From Erythrobasidium yunnanense (Eukaryota; Basidiomycota; Cystobasidiomycetes; Erythrobasidiales; Erythrobasidiaceae), in the NCBI GenBank assembly GCA_001600175.1, contig BCJC01000001.1:886065-950064 (forward strand): a stretch of 64,000 nucleotides of DNA, read 5' to 3'. The translations under genes and the position numbers were made by a program. Each line of letters starts with the position of its first letter. The first letter of the stretch is position 1. Shown here in pieces: positions 60,173 to 64,000 of the stretch. The notes beneath the pieces were generated by a model, which was not told the DNA's origin, made no database searches, and was given only the letters and a program-made list of their open reading frames with translations.

Positions 60173-63100
60173 ATGTACATCAAGAGTATTACGCTGCAGG
60201 GCTTCAAGAGCTACCGCGAGCAGCTAACAGCCGAGTTCTCGTAAGCGAAGAGATATCGTCGCTAGAATATGGCCAGAACAAGGTCGAAGAAGCTGACCAG
60301 AAGCATGCTGTACGATGCAGCGACAAGACCAACATCGTCGTGGGGAGGAATGGCGCGGGAAAGAGCAACTTCTTCAGCGCTATCCGGTTTGTGCTGTCGG
60401 ATGCCTACACGTCTCTGAGCCGACAAGAACGCCAAAACTTGCTGCACGAAGGATCAAGCACAGCTGCGACATTCTCAGCCTACGTGGAAATCATCTTTGA
60501 CAACTCTGATGGCCGTTTTCAGACGGGAAAGGACGAGGTGGTCCTGCGTAGAACTATCGGCGCCAAAAAGGACGACTACTCCTTGGACAGGAAGAGTACA
60601 AGCAAGGCAGAAGTCATGAGCATGCTCGAAAGCGCCGGCTTCAGCAGAAGCAACCCTTTCTACATCGTACCCCAAGGACGCGTGACTGCTTTGACAAACC
60701 AGAAGGACAATGAACGTCTGGAACTGCTCAAGGAGATCGCTGGTACACGAGTGTATGAAGACAGAAGAACAGAGAGCGTCAAGATCATGGAAGATACAGA
60801 CCAGAAACGAGTAAAGATAGACGAGCTTCTGGAATACATCGACGAACGGCTCAACGAGCTGGAAGAAGAAAAGAAAGAGTTGAAAGAGTTCCAAGGTGCA
60901 GATCGAGAGCGGAGATGTCTCGAGTATGCCATCTATCAGCACGATCTGGAAGAAGCTACAGGCGCGCTAGCTACGGTGAGGCTGGCAACCTGTTGGTAAT
61001 AACACTTATCCTAATAGTGCTTACCCTACTCAGATCGATGAGGAGCGTCTAAACGAGCATGCTGCCGAGAGCGCAAGACGGGACGAAACAGCCGAGCGAG
61101 AGCGTGCCATCGCCGTAAGCGAGAAAAGCTTCCGTCGAAAGCGGATTCAGGACAAGACTGACCGACTCTGCAGGCCCTGGAAACCGAAATATCCACTCTT
61201 AAGGACCGGATCGAGCTTGTCACTGTCGAGCGGGAACAACAGGAATCGGATAAGCGCGAATCACACAAAGCGAAAACGCAAGTCGAACTGCTCATCAAAG
61301 ATCTCGAAGAAGCCTCAACACGCAATGTCAGGCAACGGGAGACACTTCAAGCGGACCTTGAGGCGTTAGAGACTGAGATCGAGGAGAAGGAAGAAGAGCT
61401 TGAAGCATTGGAACCGCGCTATCAAGCTACATTGACAAATGAGACAACTGTCAGGACACAGCTTGAGCAAGCGGAGGCAAAGCAGAAAACACTCTATGAT
61501 AAACAAGGTCGAGCCAGTCAATTCCGTACGCAGAAGGAGAGAGACAATTTCTTGCGCAAGGAAATCGACAAAGACAAGGCTTTCCTAAGCAACAGAGAAC
61601 GGGCTCTCGATGACACTACCGCCAACATCAACAATGCTAAAGAGACGGTCGAAACGAAGAAGGCGAAAGAAGCTGAAATCAGGGAAGAACTGGAAAACAG
61701 GAAAGATGATATGGCGAAATGGAATGACGAGCTTAGAAAGATTACCAAGGAGAGAAATGAAGTGGATGAGAGGAAAAAGGAGATGTGGAGAGACGAATCG
61801 TCTTCTGCAAGATTGGCCGAAAGTGCGAAACTGCAGCTAGCGGAAGCAGAGAAGGTTCTCTACCAGACTATGGACAGGGTGAGTCGTGTCACCGTGCGTT
61901 TACATAACAGATAAGATTGCTGAATTCGGAATATAGGCTACGCAAACTGGTTTGCAGGCAGTCGAGCGAATCACAGACAAGCTTGGACTACATGGCAATG
62001 TGCATGGTCCCTTGTACTCGCTCTTCGAGACGGAAGATATGTTCCGAACAGCCGTGGAAGTCACTGCTGGCACAAGGTGAGTCTTAGCCTCATCTGCCTA
62101 GCCAAGCGAATCTAACACTAAACATCCTGTGCTACAAGTCTCTTCCACATCGTCGTTGACACCGACGAGACTGCTTCTGCCATCCTGGACGTTATGGTCA
62201 AAGAGCGTTCCGGGCGTGTCACCTTCATGCCCTTAAACCGTCTTCGACCAAAGCCCGTCAACTATCCTCAAAATGCCGAAGATGCCGTCCCTATGCTCAG
62301 CAAACTCCGCTTCGATCCCATTTACAAACCTGCCATGCAGCAGGTCTTCAGCAAGACTATCATGTGTCCCGATCTAACCATCGGAGGACAATATTCGAGA
62401 GACTTCAACCTGACGGCTATCACGCTGGCAGGAGATAAGTACGAGAGGAAAGGATCTATGACTGGTGGTTATCACGATAGGAAGAAGTCAAGATTGGATG
62501 CGACCAGAGCACTACAAGCTGGACGAGCCAAGTACGATACGGAGAAGGCTAAGAACCTTGAAGCTAGCCGCAATATCCGTGTCATCGAGCAAGAACTTGC
62601 GAAGCTTGTCGGAGAACAGCAAGTGCTTGAACGCAAGCTGAAGCACGCAAGAGATAATCGAGGACCTCTGCTCGAAGAGGCTGAATCGCTAGCAAGGGAG
62701 ATCGATCAGGCGAAGAATCGTATTTCGAAGCTGGAAGGGCAGCAGAGGCAGATCGAATCGGAGATTACAAATTTGAAAGTTCAGATTCAAGGTCATGAGG
62801 AAGAGCTGCAGACACCTCTACGAGATGCGCTCACGCAGGAAGAGAACAACACGCTCAAACAGCTTGCTACGGAGATCCAAGCTAAGAAGAGAGAGTTGAC
62901 TTCGCTCACGAAGGATCGCTCAGGCGTAAGTTTACTTCGGTACATACGCTTACATGTTACTCGCTGATTCATAACTCCCAATATGCAAGCTTTCAAGCAA
63001 GAAAACTAACCTTGAAAGCGAGCTCAGCCAGAATCTACGCCGTAAGCGGGATGCTATGAAGGGAAAGCTTGAGGCTATTGCAGAAGGCGTAGGCGAAGCT

Positions 63101-64000
63101 AGTGGAGCTACCCAAGGTGGAGCGGCACTTGATGCTCGGCAAAATGAGCTCAAGCGCCTGGAAGAAGCTATCACCGCTCATGCCGAAAGAATCGATGGTA
63201 AGGTACTGATCAGAATTATATGACTTCGATGCTGATGTGAAGTCCGCAGCCATCGATACTGAGATTGAGGAGACGAACACTACGATTCTCACGAAGCAGA
63301 AAGAAGTAGAATCGGTCCAAGCGAAACAAACCGAAGAAACTCGGATATTCAATCGTCAACAGAAGAATGCCGAGAGGAATTTGATGAAGCGTCAAATCCT
63401 GCTAAGCAAAAAAGATGATCTGAACAAACAGATTCGCGAACTAGGAGTCTTGCCGGAAGAAGCTTACGAGAGGCACAACCAGCACATCAAAGTTGAGAAG
63501 CTCATCAAGTCATTACACAAGACAAAAGACGTCTTGAAGAAGTTTACGTCAGTAAACAAGAAGGCTTTTGATCAATACAATGAGTTCACCAAACAGCGCG
63601 ATGACCTGACGAAACGAAGAGAAGAACTCGAAGAATCAGCTACTTCTATTACGGAATTGATCGATACGCTCGATATGAGGAAAGATGAAGCTATTGAGAG
63701 GACGTTCAAACAGGTCTCGAAGAACTTCTCGGAAGTCTTTGAGAAACTCGTCCCTGCGGGTAGAGGTAGGCTCATCATGCAGAGCGCAGTAGGAGAGGAG
63801 GAGGAGAGTGAAGATGAGCAGGAAGAGGAAGAAGAGGAGGCGGAGGAGGAGCAAGATGAAGATGAAGACGAGGAAAATGAGGAAGAAGATGAGGAGGATG
63901 AGGAGGATGAGGATAACGACGAGGACATGGATGAGGATGGTGAACCCGCTTCCAAGCGACGAAAGGGTGCTGCTGCAAAGGGCAAGAAGGCAACCAAGGG
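60173..64000 (+). CDS. SMC3: Cohesin subunit SMC3 (3' end outside window)
   Basis: Structural ATPase of cohesin. Start [17 protein letters not shown]; the first intron joins FS to [20 protein letters not shown] (Walker A). Then [36 protein letters not shown] (the KK pair acetylated by Eco1), [19 protein letters not shown] and [16 protein letters not shown] long coiled coil follows, then the hinge ([77 protein letters not shown]) and the return coil. The C-terminal head begins [16 protein letters not shown] and is followed by a long acidic insert (about 63790-63945) and basic [12 protein letters not shown]. Walker B and signature lie beyond the edge. At least five introns. Confidence 0.95.

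Overview
The window is nuclear DNA from a fungus, most likely a basidiomycete. Gene density is high. Most genes are broken by several short GT-AG introns, typically 45-90 nt. The gene content includes hydrophobins, two GT90 (CAP10-type) glycosyltransferases, a copper-fist factor, UDP-galactopyranose mutase and a DUF3684 protein. The subphylum cannot be fixed from sequence alone. All splice structures were inferred by reading frames by eye against remembered family motifs.

Left end (1-5.1 kb): four tandem minus-strand copies of an unrecognised protein family ('family A'), with duplicated upstream regions. The leftmost copy is cut by the window edge and one copy carries an in-frame stop. Then comes a housekeeping block (5.8-22.6 kb): complex I subunit NDUFB8, splicing factors CWC2 and CLF1, an aldo-keto reductase, a Cdc1/Ted1 (PGAP5) metallophosphoesterase, an MDR-type oxidoreductase and a very large DUF3684 GHKL-ATPase protein.

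Middle (22.8-32.6 kb): a divergent pair of hydrophobins (one with six instead of eight cysteines), RAD6, a Whi5/Nrm1-like G1/S regulator, a copper-fist transcription factor and a TPT/nucleotide-sugar-type transporter. From 32.8 to 42.1 kb lie two divergent GT90 glycosyltransferases and UDP-galactopyranose mutase; with the transporter they make a glycan-assembly neighbourhood. From 42.9 to 51.4 kb are a mucin-like secreted protein, an unknown small protein, a GPI-anchored candidate, COX20, ARL1 and PRMT1/HMT1.

Right end (51.9-60.0 kb): seven tandem plus-strand paralogues ('family B', B1-B7) of a small protein. Each has a signal peptide, a basic Ser-rich linker, a C-x12-14-C motif reading C-x-E-T-G-x-x-D...R-C, one membrane segment and a basic tail. 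The N-terminal methyltransferase gene TAE1 is embedded in the array. Three members look damaged. This is the most novel content of the window. The cohesin gene SMC3 starts at 60.2 kb and runs off the right edge.

No transposon, rRNA, tRNA or CRISPR array was recognised.
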